Notes: generated by a model from the letters alone, not told the origin. Positions 45,351 to 58,405 are shown, numbered from the stretch's first letter. The stretch: 64,000 bases of DNA from Neurospora tetrasperma FGSC 2508 (GCF_000213175.1 NW_009799102.1:3079763-3143762); one strand, 5' to 3'. Numbers and translations are program-made.

Positions 45351-48340
45351 TTTAGCCTAATAAAGCCCGATAGATATATACTATTTATATTCTTAAAATA
45401 TAAGGAGTCGGATATATAGTAGTAATAGTACTTATACGGCTATAATTCCCCTAAAGGAAGCAATACCCTTATCTTCCGCTAAGGGAGTTATAGGAACTCT
45501 ATTTTAGGGTAATTAATAATTTAATTAAAAATATTTTATTAAAATATAGGGAAATCGTATAAAGAAGGGAAATTTCTATTTAAATAAGAGGAGACCTATA
45601 ATATTATAATAATTTAAGAGCCGGGTAGAAATCTAAATAAGGATATTTACCGTCCTAAAGGCGGGAAGTATTTTAGAATTAATGATTTAAAGAATAGAAG
45701 GGCGGTAATATATATAAATAAAAAATAGAATTTAAGAAACTTTAATTTCTAAATTGAAAGGGATTAGATTATAATAATATTTAAAAATTTAAGGGATCCT
45801 ACGACCGTCTATTCTATTTATTTACCTATTTTAATATAAGGAATATGAAAATATTAGTAAGGATCCCCGCTCTTCGAATTCTTCGAAGTTAAGCCCTTAA
45901 TAGGAAATTAAATTATCGCTATTAGGGACTTTAACCTCTATTATCCTAATTAAAATCTAAAAAATAAAATTAATTTAAAAACAATATATTTCCTTATATA
46001 AGTATAACGTTAGAGGCTCGGTCTATTTATTCCTTATAGTAAACTGACGAAGTTTAATAATATAATATAAGGAGAAAGAAATAGAATAATTAATTATATA
46101 TAATTATTATCTAAGGTTAAAGCCGAAGATTAGGGAATATAGTAGTACGAATAAACTAATTCCGACTATTACCCCTAAAAAATTTAGGTTTAAGTAGGAA
46201 GAAAGAATAGGAGGGTAGAAGAGGAAAGAAATTATAATTAGAATTTTATAAATATAGTAGAAGTAAAGGAGGTAATAGAAAAATAAACTCTAATTCTAAA
46301 AAAGATTAATATAATAGAAGAGTTCGAATAAAGTTTTCGTAGGTTCGATAGAGAATTTACTAATATTATAGAAAAATTTATTCTATATTAGAAGAAAAAT
46401 CGGGGGAAAAGAGTGAATTAATAAACGTTAGAATATAAAACAATTATAAAGGAAATATAATAGAAATATTAAGTATAATTTAGATACCGGATACTATTAA
46501 ATTAGAAGGAATTTATTAAAATAATAATAAAAAAGAAAAAGATTATTTTGAAAATATAGCGGGCTATATAGTACAAAAGTATTGTTGAAATTTTAAAGAA
46601 CCTAAATTAATTCTAGCCTTTAAAAAAAAGAAGCCTAAAATTAAGATTATTACCTAATAGACCCGCTTAAACTATTAGACTTCCGAATTAGTAAGGGGGT
46701 AATAAAAATCGAAGATTATAATAGTAAGGCCAAAATTTTTACTAATTACTTCTTCCTAAAATTAAATATTTTAATAAAATATCTATTAAATTAAATTAAA
46801 TTAAATTAATAAATAGTATTAACCCGATAGTTATTAGCGAATTAATTACTAAGGAGGACGTTTAAAATATCCTTTCCTAGATAGTACTTAATAAAACCCC
46901 GGACGTTAATTAATATTTAAATAGATTTTTAAAATTATACGAGCAACTATTCTAATAAATAATAATATATTTAGTAACCGCTAATCTCCTATTTGGATAT
47001 TTCCTATAACAATTTAAAGATATAAAAGTAATTATTTTTAAAAAGTTTAGAAAAGGCGTTACCTAATAAAAATTAGCCGGCGCGTAGAGACTTATATTAC
47101 TATTTAATGATATTGGAAAAATCCTTAAGACCCTTATAGTTAAAAGATTTATATAGGTATTTAATAAATTTAACCTCCTACCGGAGGGCTAGATAAATAA
47201 CCGGGTAAACTATTTAATAGAATGTATAGTCCGGGTAATTACCGATACAATTTATATAACCTAAAAATTTAAAACTGTAATATCCCTTATACTCCTCGAT
47301 TTAAAGGGTGTATTTAATAGAATTAACTATAGGTAATTTCTATATACTTTATAGAAAATATAATTCCCAATATAGATTATTAAATAGATAGCGAGCTTTA
47401 TTACTAATAGGAAAGGCGCTCTCTTATTTAATAATAAAATATTTCGCCCTTATACTATTATAGTAAACGTACTTTAAAATTTCCCCCTCTTACTTATTTT
47501 ATTTATTCTCTTTATTATTTTATTATACTAGAAATTAATAATAATTTTAAATATAATTATAGTCGGCTTTATAAATAATACTAATATTATTATAATAGCC
47601 TGTACTACCGAAAGAAATTACCGGACCTTATAAGTAATATAGGAAATATATTCGGAATAGATTAAAGCGAAAGGTATAGAATTCGAAGCGAATAAAACGG
47701 AACTAATATATTTTATATAGACGAAGGTATTAAGGACGGAAACTCTTTAATTTAAAAAATATAATACTTTAATTAATAAAATTGATAGAATTCCTAAAGG
47801 TTTAACTAAATTATAAATTTAATTACCGGGCTTATATAGAAATAGTAAAATAACAAATAAAAAATTAAATAAATATATTTATAAAATTAATAGTAAAAAT
47901 ATAGGGTTATTCCTTTATTCGGGCAAGGGAAATATAGACTAAATATATTTATAGTATTATTATATATAGAGCTTTAATATTCTACTAATTAACTGAAATT
48001 TATAAGAAATTATAAAAGATTATAATCAAATTAATAAAATACTAAACTAAATACCTAAAAATTATTACTGGAGTATATAAAACTATACTAGTATAAAATT
48101 TAAAGATAGAAACCTTTTATTTACCGTTCGACCTCTATTTAAATAAAAGAGTCCGGGCCTTCGAAGAAAGGCTTACTTGTACGGACTAAGTAAAGTTCGT
48201 TTAAAGAACGGTAATTTAAATAGCTAATTTTATTTAGATATAATAAATTAAAAGTTAGTTATTTATTAATAAATTAAAAAATAGTATAATTAAAGCTAAA
48301 TAAATTAAAACGTAGGTACTAATAGAAAAATTATTAATAA
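45330..48340 (+). pseudogene. LINE-B ORF2: endonuclease and reverse transcriptase
   Basis: The endonuclease shows an IAIRDFNLYYPN motif (about 45914), LGLFIPYSKLTKFNNII (about 46015) and a decayed IDYTW/SDHYP-like end (about 46090-46165). RT follows from about 46700, with the FKDIKVIIFKKFRKG motif (about 47020), a LLDLKGVFNRINYRQFL block (about 47300; the catalytic Asp motif A), and GFINNTNIIIIA (about 47570), where the YADD-like box has become INN through G-to-A changes. The C-terminal part up to 48340 is not recognised as RNase H. Order and motifs fit Tad1-clade LINEs. Confidence 0.75.
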
Positions 48341-48399
48341 TTGCGGCCGGCCTCCCCCCGGAATTAGGGTCCTTACTACTACTATTATAAATCCTAAAA

Positions 48400-50430
48400 C
48401 TTATAATTATTAATAGGGAAGAATAATTAGAGGATATAACGAATAGGGAGTAAGTATTATATTATAATTATTAATTAATAATAATAGTAATTAAATTAAA
48501 TCGAAGGTACAAATTTACTATTACTAACTTTACCCCTAAATTTAATAATAAAACTATTTAATAATTTATAATTAGTACGAAGAAAGAAAAGAAAAAGAGG
48601 GAAATTCGAATATCGGAGGAAAATAATAACGAATTATACTTACTAATTAAAGCGAAGAACTTCCTTCTAATTTAAATTTGAATAAAAGTTATAAAACTCT
48701 AGGCTTTTCTCTTCTAGAGAAAGGTATTAAGCATCTAAATACTTATTTACGCTTACAGATTAAAAAAAGAGACCTTCGCCTATATCGTCCTAAATTACCT
48801 TAATATAGAAGGCTTTTTCTAATTAAATATTAAAAATTAGCTATTAATAAAAGAGGAGTTCTAAGATTATTTCGATAACGGAATTAAAATTAAGAAAATT
48901 CTATTATAAGCGCTAAAATTAAGTAAATTAAAAGAATACTATTTAGTAATTAAATTAGAGGAAGAGTAATATAAAGAATTTATAAAATATTCTTAAAGAG
49001 GGAATAAATTATTAATAATATTAAAAAAAAAAGAATAGAAAAACGGGAAAGAAATATTTATATTAATTATAAGTATTATTTATATTATAACTATAATAAA
49101 AACCGAAGTACTATGTATTTAGTACCTAATTACGTTTAAAAAGCTCTTCAAAAAGCTCTATTATACAAATTTAATTTATAATAATATTATAATATTATTA
49201 AACCTAATTATTATTTATAATAGGGCGGCTAGGGGTATTAATAATTATAGGGCTACTAAGGGTAGTACTATTATTATTAGAATTAGAAATTATATAAATA
49301 GGAATAGTTGTACTACTACTATTAAAATTAGATATAATATACGCGGGAATAATTATATTACTATTAAAATTAAAAGTAATATAAACTAAATTTATTATAC
49401 TACTAATACTAAGGCCGGAGGGAATACGATTATAAAGGATATCCTTTATATATAATATATAGTATTCCTTTTATTAAAAGATAGTAGTATTATAGTACGG
49501 AGTACGGGGAAAGTTAATAATATTATTCGGGAAACCGTTTTATATTAAACGAATATATATATATCTAGTAAATTACTAAATAATATAAATAAAAATATTT
49601 AATTTTTAAAAATATTTAGCCGGGCTATTTAATATTATAGTAATAATTATAAACTAAATAATATTATAAGTATTATAAAGACCGATATAAACGTCTAATA
49701 TATATTTGCCGGTAATATAAATATAAATTGCAGTTTAAAAGTCGGTAATTAAAAATAAAATATTAATTAAAGAAGAAAGGCGAAAAAGAAAAGGATATAG
49801 AATTTATAAGTAATTAAAATAAAGTAGGTTTTACTAGTAATAAATTTATAAAAGGCGTTAAGACCGGTAGGTCTCTTATTAAATTTCGGGGCTATAATAA
49901 AATTTAAAATATAATAGAGGTAAAGGATTTTATAAATAATATTATACGAATTAATATAAGGATTAAGAATAATAAAAGGGATAAATATATTAATTCTAAG
50001 GGATTTAGAAATCCGGATTACTATAAAGAATACGAAAAAATATTATAGGTTTAAGTAAATTAGGACTATAAAATTAAGAGAAGCCGTAGAGCCTAGAAAT
50101 ACTTTTAGAAAAGAGACTTTAGGGTCGGAAATAAAGTCGATCGGGCTAGGACAATTATAATTAAAAAAAATTATTTTAGAGGACATTACAATAAGGAAAA
50201 AGGAAGGTAGGAGGAAATTAAAAAGGAGTACTATAGGGAGGATTATATAATTAAAGGAGAAGGCCCTTATACTATTATAAATAGAGGGTAGAACCGAAGG
50301 TTAAAAAGTAAAGGGACGGAGCGGAAATAAATATTAACGGGAGTAACGAAGCGGAGGGGTAGGAATATAAGTAGGAAAATAGGATAGAGAAGTAGAAGGA
50401 AAGCGGAGGAAGGAGTAATAAAAATAGAGA
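48400..50430 (+). pseudogene. LINE-B 3' region: unidentified coding remnant
   Basis: About 2 kb between RT and the 3' tail keeps long readable plus-strand frames with RIP-type stops. A charged helical part (48580-49140, including RKVLSI-stop-ILIYAYRLKKE and LKLSKLKEYYLVIKLEEE) precedes an Asn/Thr/Ile-rich low-complexity part (49190-49420), then a basic Lys/Arg-rich end (49740-50400). LINE-A, LINE-C (start only) and LINE-D share it. I do not recognise a domain. Its conservation as coding-like sequence suggests a third ORF or an unusually long ORF2 tail. Confidence 0.45.
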
Positions 50431-50728
50431 AGGAAAGGTAGCGAAGGAAGGCGGTATCCCTAATTATATCCCTATTATTCCTATTATTCTAATATTAAAA
50501 TAATATAATGAGGAGGAAACGAAATTAATTTGCTATAGTAGTAAATAAGAACTATTATAATTATAAATAAAGTAGGAGTAATATAGGTAAATTACGACCG
50601 AAATAAAATTAGGGGTTTTTATCCGGCGGCGCTTAACGCCGTACGGTTTTCCCTCTAGAGAATTGGAGAAGGACCCTATACTAATAAGGCGCTATAGTTA
50701 TATAGCTAGGGTAAAAGAATATTATTAT

Positions 50729-51380
50729 TAATTACTTCCTTATTTTATTTCTCGTTATATTTATTAATACTTCTAATATAGTATTATTATTAATATTATT
50801 TTAGAACACGCCCCGGACTAATATATTTATAATATTTATAATAATAAAGGTTTCTTTACCGAAGACTTCCGTAGCCTATATTTAATTTTACTAATATTAA
50901 TTGTATATAAATTTATTGCAGATAATTATATAGTTTCTAAATATTAGTATTTTAATAGTTACTTTAACTATTAGACCTAGTTTTTTCCGGCTTAGGGTTG
51001 TCGCTATAACTATTTTTATATTTTCGTTCGAACGGTTTACAAATTCGGTAGTAATAATTACTCCCTTAATAATAAATTACTATTCGAGGGTAGAGGGGAT
51101 AAACTTCTTAATAATAGTAGTAAATAATTATTAAAGGGTAGTACTAATCTTATTCGGAATAGCTTTTGCTATAATATTAGCCTATTATTTTAATACTTCT
51201 TAAGTACCTTTCTTAATATCCTTCAAAATATCCTTCTTTAAATTACTAAAATCCTTCTTGATAATAAATTAGTTAATTCTAACCTTATTAGCCTCGGATT
51301 GTATAGACCCACTTTTTCGGATACGAACCTATACGAATTCAAAAAGTAATTTTCGAACCTAATATTATTATTATTAGTCT
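50729..51380 (-). mobile_element. LINE-EF, 5'-side half
   Basis: Minus-strand ORF1 part homologous to LINE-A 14785-15400, resuming directly after LINE-B. It begins with the second copy of the 14-bp duplication (50729-50742). Similarity to the family stops near 51380, so LINE-EF is truncated or rearranged there. The 60-codon frame at 51238-51420 is ORF1 sequence running into flank. Confidence 0.75.
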
Positions 51381-52105
51381 TATACACGCTAACTATATAT
51401 ATAGTTCGCCCCGTAGGCATACGGTACTGCTTTATTCGTAGTCGGTAGGAAAAACCGTACTCTTTAGCCGGATAAAAACCCTCCGCTTCGCCGTCGCAAT
51501 AGTACCGTATCGGCCCCGTACCTTTCCTATTTTACTTCCTCTCGGTATAACCTTACTATTATAACCGAGGCTATAAACTTATATTATGTATATAGTCGTC
51601 CGGCCCCCGACCCGTGGCTACTCTATTACTATTTATTATATTATAAATTCCCCGCGGTCGGTAGTCTTTTATCCTATTTCTCTTTAATTACGTTATTCCG
51701 AACCGTTTAGAATCCTTTAAAGGACATTTCGACCTAACTCTCTCCTTCCTTCCCTTCTTTCTTCTTTATACTATACTATCTTCCCTACTACGATATATCC
51801 GCCCTCTAACCGAATTTACTTCCGCCCTACAATTATAATTACCTTAAATTATCTTCGTAATATATATACTATACTTTATAAAAAAACCTCCCAATACTAG
51901 CGCTATAGCAAAGAAGATTTCTATTACGAAGGTTCTAAAGGTTGTAGCTCTTCTTACTAATTATGAGGGCGGCGTAATATTAACTATTATAACTTCCAAC
52001 GCCAGCCCCGTCAATTCGCGTCCTATTAATCGCAATACTCCCATTATAATTAATATTTTAAAAAAGGTTAAAAAATACCTCGCTAAAGAAAATCTCAATA
52101 AAAAA
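51381..52105 (+). pseudogene. Unidentified coding remnant split by MULE-5
   Basis: From about 51840 to 52105 a plus-strand frame is open (KVLKVVALLTNYEGGVILTI at about 51935, then ILKKVKKYLAKENLNKK). Taking out MULE-5 and one 8-bp duplication lets it continue for a short way at 58406 (GTATAYFRPPNGFI, stop at about 58448). This is a coding region used as target by MULE-5, but I cannot name it. It could be a host gene fragment or another repeat. 51381-51840 is pyrimidine-rich and shows no gene. Confidence 0.3.
52098..52105. repeat. MULE-5 target-site duplication
   Basis: ATAAAAAA here and at 58398-58405, flanking MULE-5 exactly. Confidence 0.85.
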
Positions 52106-52429
52106 GAGTTAACTTGCCAACAAGCACCAAAAACTTACAGGCACGCACTTTTGGGGTCTGACAGCTGACATGTAAAATATGTCGTTTTGGGTGTAAAAAT
52201 TGTAATTTTCAATGTCTTGAGGTAGGTCATACCAATAAATCCCCTGTAAATACCTTATAACTTTTAATTTCTAGCAGGCAAGTAAGCAAATTTGATAGCG
52301 CCAATCTAATAGCGCTAATTTTGGTAATACTTTTTATAGAGTTAAAGTTTTCAAAATACTTCTTATTATAGTACATTCTACTCTAAATATTTATATCTAA
52401 TAGTTTAGAATTTATATTTAGTAGATTAG

Positions 52430-53152
52430 AAAGTTTAGAGAGGTCGTTAGAGAGTTTAGAGAGGAAGGAGGAATTTGACGATAACTTTATAGTATTATTT
52501 TTCTCCTCCCCTCACTCTTTTTCTCTCGCTATTTATTCCCTTGCCCTCGCTTCCTAGTATTTCTCTAATTCGTTATCCTCCTCCTCCTCCTCCTTATCGT
52601 CGTTAGCTACCTTAATATAATTGTATACCTCATTTCGGGTATCCAAATCTTTAATATTAGGCCCTATCTCGTATTGAGAATAATTACGGCGCATTAAAGC
52701 TTATATAGTGCCCGTGTTACATAATTTACCCTTTAGCGCAATTAGTATACGAATATAGGTATAGGTACGAGTACGGGTAGAGGTTGAATTAGATGATGGT
52801 ACAATGAATATAGGCTTATTAAATGGACTACTTTGTTTGCGCGGGCGGCCTTTGGGTATTCCTCTAGCGGCCGGCTTAAATTTAAAATATTTATCCATTG
52901 TATCCTAATATAATAATTAGTATAGGAGTTATTCGGGGTATAAATAATAATTTAAATATTATTAACGTAAGTACTAGAATAAATAGCAAACTTCCTTAGT
53001 TACTAAGGCTATTTTACCCTCCTTTAATAATACCTCTATTTTATAGGTATAAGGCAATCCGTACTAGGCTCTAAAGCTCCCTATATAAGGTTCGAGAGGG
53101 GTACTAAGGAGCTTTAACTATATAGAGGGTAGTATTGTATTGAATTTATAAT
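52430..53152 (-). pseudogene. MULE-5 transposase C-terminus with AT-hook-like box
   Basis: The minus strand of 52701-52898 is open for 65 codons and reads MDKYFKFKPAARGIPKGRPR directly followed by KQSSPFNKPIF, then a Ser/Thr/Arg-rich stretch (SNSTSTRTRTYTYIRI). KGRPRK is the core of an AT-hook, which binds the minor groove of AT-rich DNA. The same place in MULE-2 reads KGRPPK, in MULE-6 SRPPK and in MULE-1 KGRLRK. Downstream, towards 52430, lies the charged tail ending in an NELSKLS-like motif. The N-terminal and catalytic parts are on the far side of MULE-4 (56319-58080). Confidence 0.6.
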
Positions 53153-53160
53153 ATTAATAA

Positions 53161-56100
53161 GAGATAACCTCTCCACACGCACCAAAAACCTTGAGGTACG
53201 CACCCCCACTAGAAAACTGGGGCGGTTCAACTAATAATACCTGATATTGTAAATCCCGTTTTTACCCGCAAAATTTCGTCTTTTCAATATACGTAATATT
53301 GCTCTACTTTAGTCATTTCTTTCCCCCTTTTTTTCACACGGCCAGCTGCACGCATTTACACTAGCACTAGCACTTTGCACGCCACTACACTTTACACGTA
53401 TCTACAATAGTACTCTATACCTATACGATACTTTCGATATACGTAAAGTTATTGCATATAATTAATTTTTATACTAATTAATTGCTCTAAATGCCCTCTA
53501 CTAAGCGCCCTCGTCGTACATCGTACTCTTTTCAATCCTCGTACTCCTCAATCGGTACTTTCGCCTCTAGAACCTCCTTTAATTCCAAAATTACTTAGTC
53601 CGTACCAATAGACGACCCTCTCTTCTTAGTAGTAATAGAAGATTATAATAAACTATACATACATTTTATCTCCTTCTATCACTATTATTACTTTAGTATT
53701 GTATCCTAATATACTTAAAAATTCTATAAATTAAGCTATAAAGTATATAGTTCTATTACTAAAATTATATACTACTATAACTATACCGACCCCCACCCGC
53801 GTCGGAATAAAATCCTAATATAAAGCGATGTTCTATATTACGAAAGACTGCCCGTTATTATCCCTTTAGAATTATACTTTAAATAAAGAAGAATATAAAT
53901 TATAATTGGACTATTTGGGCGATAGATTTAATATATTAAGGCTACCCTCTATTACGTATATTAGAAGGCTATATTATATTCCGTATAAAGGTATTTGACT
54001 ACGAGGTTAACCTTGAAGTAAATACTTTCTTAAGTAACCTTCTATTATAATACGACCTTACAATATAAATTATTCTCGCTATAGTAAGAGAGAAGTATCC
54101 TAATATCTTATAGGTATATAAAGATTTCGATAATATACGCTAAATCGTACACTATTAGTAGCAATAGGGGTATAATAATACTTAGATATTTATTAAGAAA
54201 TTAAACGAGGACTACGAGAACAACGCTCTTTTATTTAAGCGTAAAAAGTTCGAAGGGATTGATAATAATATACTATATTATATATTTTAGATTATTAACC
54301 GCTAGCGCCGGATATAGAGAAGGTTCCTATATATACTATTAATTAATACAATATATAAAATTAACTGCTATTACCTCCCCTTCGTTCAAAGTATAGTACT
54401 TATACTAAAACAAACTTCTATATTAGTCTTCTAAGTATTTTTAAATAACAAGAGAGACGAGGGGTATAATTTTTTAATTTAATATATTAGAACGGCGGCT
54501 AACGAATTTAAAATCCCCTACTTTATAATAGTTATAACTAATAGCAACCCCTAGCTTACTAATACTATTAATTAGACTTTCCCTAATATATACCAATAAC
54601 GTTATATATAGTATATTAATTACAATATAATTAAGTACCTTAAGAAAGATTAAGTATATAGACGGTCCTTATTAGTATTATTAGTTTTATTCCCATTATC
54701 CTTACATTCCTCATTTAATAATGAACTATTTGATTAATACAATAAAGAGGATCTTGAGGAATTAAAGCATTGTTATACCCGAATTACAATAATTATTAGA
54801 GCTAAAGCGGGCCTCAATTCCTTACTAAATAAAGTTACTAATATAAGGTTAGTATTATTTTTTATATAGTAGTATATAATCTACTCTTTAAATGTAGCGG
54901 AGTTCGAGCGCGCTTAATCCATTTTATAATATTAATTTGGGGCTATACAAATTAATATTATTTTATAGATTAGGGAGAAGTTAATACCCTATAAAAAGGA
55001 ATAGGTAGACTACTATACTAAGAACTATTTTAATTAGGGATAAAGAATAACGTCGCTAAACGAGGCTAATAATAATTCCTTTAAAAATTATAGTATTTCG
55101 GTTCGTAATAACTTAATTAAGTTATATAGTACCTCTTTCTAGTATATAAATTACTATTATAAAGTTTATATAAACGAGTTAATTAAATTTAATAATCGAA
55201 TACGTATTAAATAGGTTAATTGCGAATAGATAGGTAATTGCCTATACGAATTATTTACATAGGTACTTAATCTTATTAACTACTAATATTATAAATTTAA
55301 ATCCATATTACTATCTATACGGTTAAACCTCCCTAGTACCCCCCTTAAGCTTTATTCAAATAGGTTTAGAGCTTAGTATAGGCTTCCTTATACCTATAAA
55401 ATAGAAGTACTACTTAAAGAAGGTAAAATAGTATTAATAATTAAAGTAATTTATTATTCCTTTTAGTACTTACGCTAGCAATATATAAATTATATTATCT
55501 ATAGTCCAGTAATTCCCCGTACTAACCCTTATATTAGGATATAGTAGATAAATACTTTAAATTTAAATTAGCAGCTAAAATAGTACTTAAAGGTCGACTA
55601 TCTAAATAAGGGGGGCCGTTTAATAGTAAGCCTATCTTTATTATACTACCGCCGACTAAAAGTAATAAACCCAACCGACTAGCCGTACTAAAAGGTAAAT
55701 TACGTAACCCGGGTATTATTAGAGCCTTAGTACACTATAATTATTTTTAATACGAGAAGGGGCCTAATATTAGGGAGCTTAATACTTAAAATAAAGTATG
55801 AAGTTGTATTGAGGTTATTGATAACGACGAGGATAAAGAGTTAGGGAAGTATTGGGAAGCAAGAATTCGAGAGTAGATAGCTCAGGAGGTTGAAGAAGCG
55901 AAAATTTAAGGGTAGGTAACTAAGGAGGAGGAGGCGAGAAATAAAGCTATCGAACTATTATTAATTTCCTCCTTCCTCTCTAAACTTTTTAACGAACTCT
56001 CTAAGTTATCTGAGCTACTAAATATAAATTTTAAACTATTAAATATAAGTATTTAGAATAGAATAGAATAGAGTAGAATATAGTATAATCCTCAATACTT

Positions 56101-56310
56101 TGAAAGTATTACTAAATAACTCGCACTATTATATTTACTTACTACATTAAGTTGCGAGAGTAAAATCTACAGGGTACTGACTGGGCTGGATTTGCTTAAG
56201 ACATGACAAAATACGATTTTTACACCCAAAACGAGATAATTTACATAACAGCTGCCAAATCCCAAAAGTGCGTACCTTAAGGTTTTTGGTGCGTGTGGAG
56301 AGGTTATCTC
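53161..56310 (+). mobile_element. MULE-4: 3.15-kb MULE nested in MULE-5
   Basis: Perfectly matching ends start GAGATAACCTCTCC and hold ACGCACC twice, 21 bp apart. The 8-bp duplication ATTAATAA (53153-53160 and 56311-56318) is exact. The plus-strand transposase remnant spans about 53500-56050. The left interior has the GGGGCGGTTC and CCCGTTTTTACCCGCA blocks shared by MULE-2, -3 and -5. It inserted into the 3' part of MULE-5, in the opposite orientation. Confidence 0.9.
53500..56050 (+). pseudogene. MULE-4 transposase remnant
   Basis: Plus-strand remnant collinear with MULE-2 and MULE-3. Identifiable parts are the segment before the core (about 53880-54250), the core around 54290-54640 (decayed TPSLLILLI and INYN-like residues), the C-terminal half with a KGRLSK-like box (about 55590, RIP stop after it), an Arg/Glu-rich coiled-coil-like stretch (about 55855-55945), and a tail with SSFLSKLFNELSKLSELLN (about 55970-56020). 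It has more RIP stops than MULE-2. Confidence 0.6.
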
Positions 56311-56318
56311 ATTAATAA

Positions 56319-58080
56319 TCTATAAGATTAAGTGCATATATAGATAATTTATATGGGTAATTACTTATTTATTCGTAGTTAACCTACTTTATATATATAC
56401 GACTATTAGACTTCGCTAATAAACTAATATATACTTATAATAGTAATTTATATATTGAAGATAAGCCTTATAGAACTCAATTAACCTACTACGAATTAAT
56501 AGACTATAATTCTTAAGGGAGCTATTATTAATTTTGTTTGGTAACGTTGTTCTTTACTCTTAATTAAAATAATTTTTAGTAAGGTAGTTTACTTATTCCT
56601 TTTTGTAAAGTAAAAGCTTCTCCTTAATCTACGAGACTACATCTTCCTATATGCTCCTAAATTAGCGGTGTAAAATAGATTGAGTACCGGTAAATTCCGT
56701 AATATTAGAGGAGTAAATTATATATTACTATATAAAGAATAGTATAGACCTTATATTAGTAACTTTATTTAATAAGGGATTAAATCACGCTTTAACTCTT
56801 ATAATTATTATAACCCGGGTATTACGTCGCTTTAAATCTTTGAGATCTTTTTTATTACGCTACTTAACGTTATAGCTAGAATTGGGAGAAAATATGGACT
56901 ATCTATATACTACCTAGTCCCTTTTAAAGTAATTACTAATATTGTAATTAATATACTACATATAACGTTATTATTTTATATTAGGGAAGGTCTTATTAAT
57001 AACTCTAATAAGCTAGGGGTCGCCGTCGGTTATAATTACTATAGGGTAAGGGATTTTAAACCTATTAGCTACTTCTTTAATATATTGAATTAAAAAGTTA
57101 AACCCCTCCTCCCTCTCGTTATTGAATACTACTTAAAAGATTATTATAGAGGTTTTCTCGGGGGTAAGAATTATTCTTTAAATATAGGTGAGATAGTAAC
57201 GGTTGGTCTTATATATAGCGTCGATTAGGATGGTATATAGGAACCTTATCTATATCCGGCGTTGGCGGTTAGTTAATTAGAACGTTAGTACAATATATCC
57301 TTATCCTCATCCTCTCTCTCAAAATTAAAGTAGATATAATAGAGAGTTTTGCTTTTAAAATTATTGCTTAACCATTTAATAAATAATTATATATTATTGT
57401 ACCCCTGCCGTAGATTATACTATACCGCTTGGCGTATATTATCCAGGTCGTTATAAATCTAAGGAATCTTAGGGTTTTTTCTTTGACCGTAGCGAGGATT
57501 GTCTATATTATTAAGTCCTATTGCAATGAGAGGTTACTAAGGAAGCGATTCGCTTCCGGGTTAATCTTATAATCCTATACCTTAATATGAAATATAATAT
57601 AGCCTTCTAATATACGTAATAGAGGGTAGCCTTCGTATATTAAGTTTATAGCCCGGGTAGTCTACTTCTACCTTGTACGCTTCTTAACTTGGAATACTAT
57701 TCTAAAGGGATAGTAGCGCGCCTTCTTTTGTAATATAAATTATCGCTTTGAATATTCGTTAGTAATAATTAGTAGGTAATAATTTATATAGTCGTAACGG
57801 TATACTTACTTAATTACGGTCCCGTCTTCCTTATAGCCCGGCTTTTTGAGCTTCTAAGTACGTTGGGTAACTATACTAAATCGGTAACGACGGTAAAGAT
57901 TAATAAGGTAGGTAAATAATTCGTTATAATCGTTAATAGGGTTGAGAGAGAAGAAGGGATTATTTACTAGGATAAATTAAGTAATAGAGGGGTCGAAGGT
58001 ATTGTTAGAGGCGAAGGTTTTAATTAAGGAGTACGATGTACGATGAAGACGCTTAGTAGAGGGTATTTGCAGCAATCGAT
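56319..58080 (-). pseudogene. MULE-5 transposase N-terminal and catalytic part
   Basis: Minus-strand sequence homologous to MULE-1 20330-22050. The catalytic region (about 56990-57120) encodes the NEREEGFNFLIQ-like segment followed by the P-x-x-IITDGDP-type motif, here strongly mutated. The start region near 58030-58080 precedes the subterminal block with the conserved ACGAAATTTTGCGGGT. The protein continues at 52430-53152 beyond MULE-4. Confidence 0.6.
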
Positions 58081-58405
58081 TAGTATAAAAATTAATTAAA
58101 TACAATGATTAAACGTAAGTTGAGGTAATGAATATAGTTAATATAGATAGTATAAATAGGTGCAGTGTAATTGCGTGTAGTGTAGTATAATATAGTATAA
58201 AGTACTGGTGCAAATGGCCGTATAAAAAAGAGCGAAAAGAAATAGCTAAGGTACAGCGATATTGCGTGTATTGAAAAGACGAAATTTTGCGGGTAGAAAC
58301 GGGATTTACGATATCAAGTATTATCAACTAAACCGCCCCAGTCTTCTAGTAGGGGTGCGTGCCTATAAGTTTTTGGTGCGTGTCGGCAAGTTAACTCATA
58401 AAAAA

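Larger units (their letters stand above)
43734..50728 (+). mobile_element. LINE-B: full-length 6995-bp Tad1-like LINE
   Basis: The best structural copy of the family, bounded by 14-bp duplications and free of nested elements. Order: short 5' leader with a C-rich start and an A-run (43734-43760), conserved 5' block (to about 43870), ORF1 (43873-45350), ORF2 endonuclease plus RT (45330-48340), an unidentified 3' coding remnant (48400-50430), a conserved 3' untranslated block and an ATT tail. The first 25 bp differ from LINE-A and LINE-C, which start at AACGACGCC; they may be an untemplated 5' addition. RIP stops make it inactive. Confidence 0.9.
52106..58397 (-). mobile_element. MULE-5: MULE (minus strand) split by MULE-4
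   Basis: The ends start GAGTTAACTTGCC on the left and, reverse complemented, GAGTTAACTTGCC on the right, followed by a CACCAAAAACTTA block. The 8-bp ATAAAAAA duplication is perfect. Without MULE-4 (3150 + 8 bp) the element is about 3.13 kb. The right end has the ACTGGGGCGGTT block that marks the transcription start side, so it reads leftwards. It contains a recognisable AT-hook-like box. Confidence 0.85.

Noticed and set aside
48178-48195. MITE-B end-like TTGTACGGACTAA inside LINE-B
   Set aside because: Single short match within sequence conserved in the other LINE copies, with no inverted partner or duplication.
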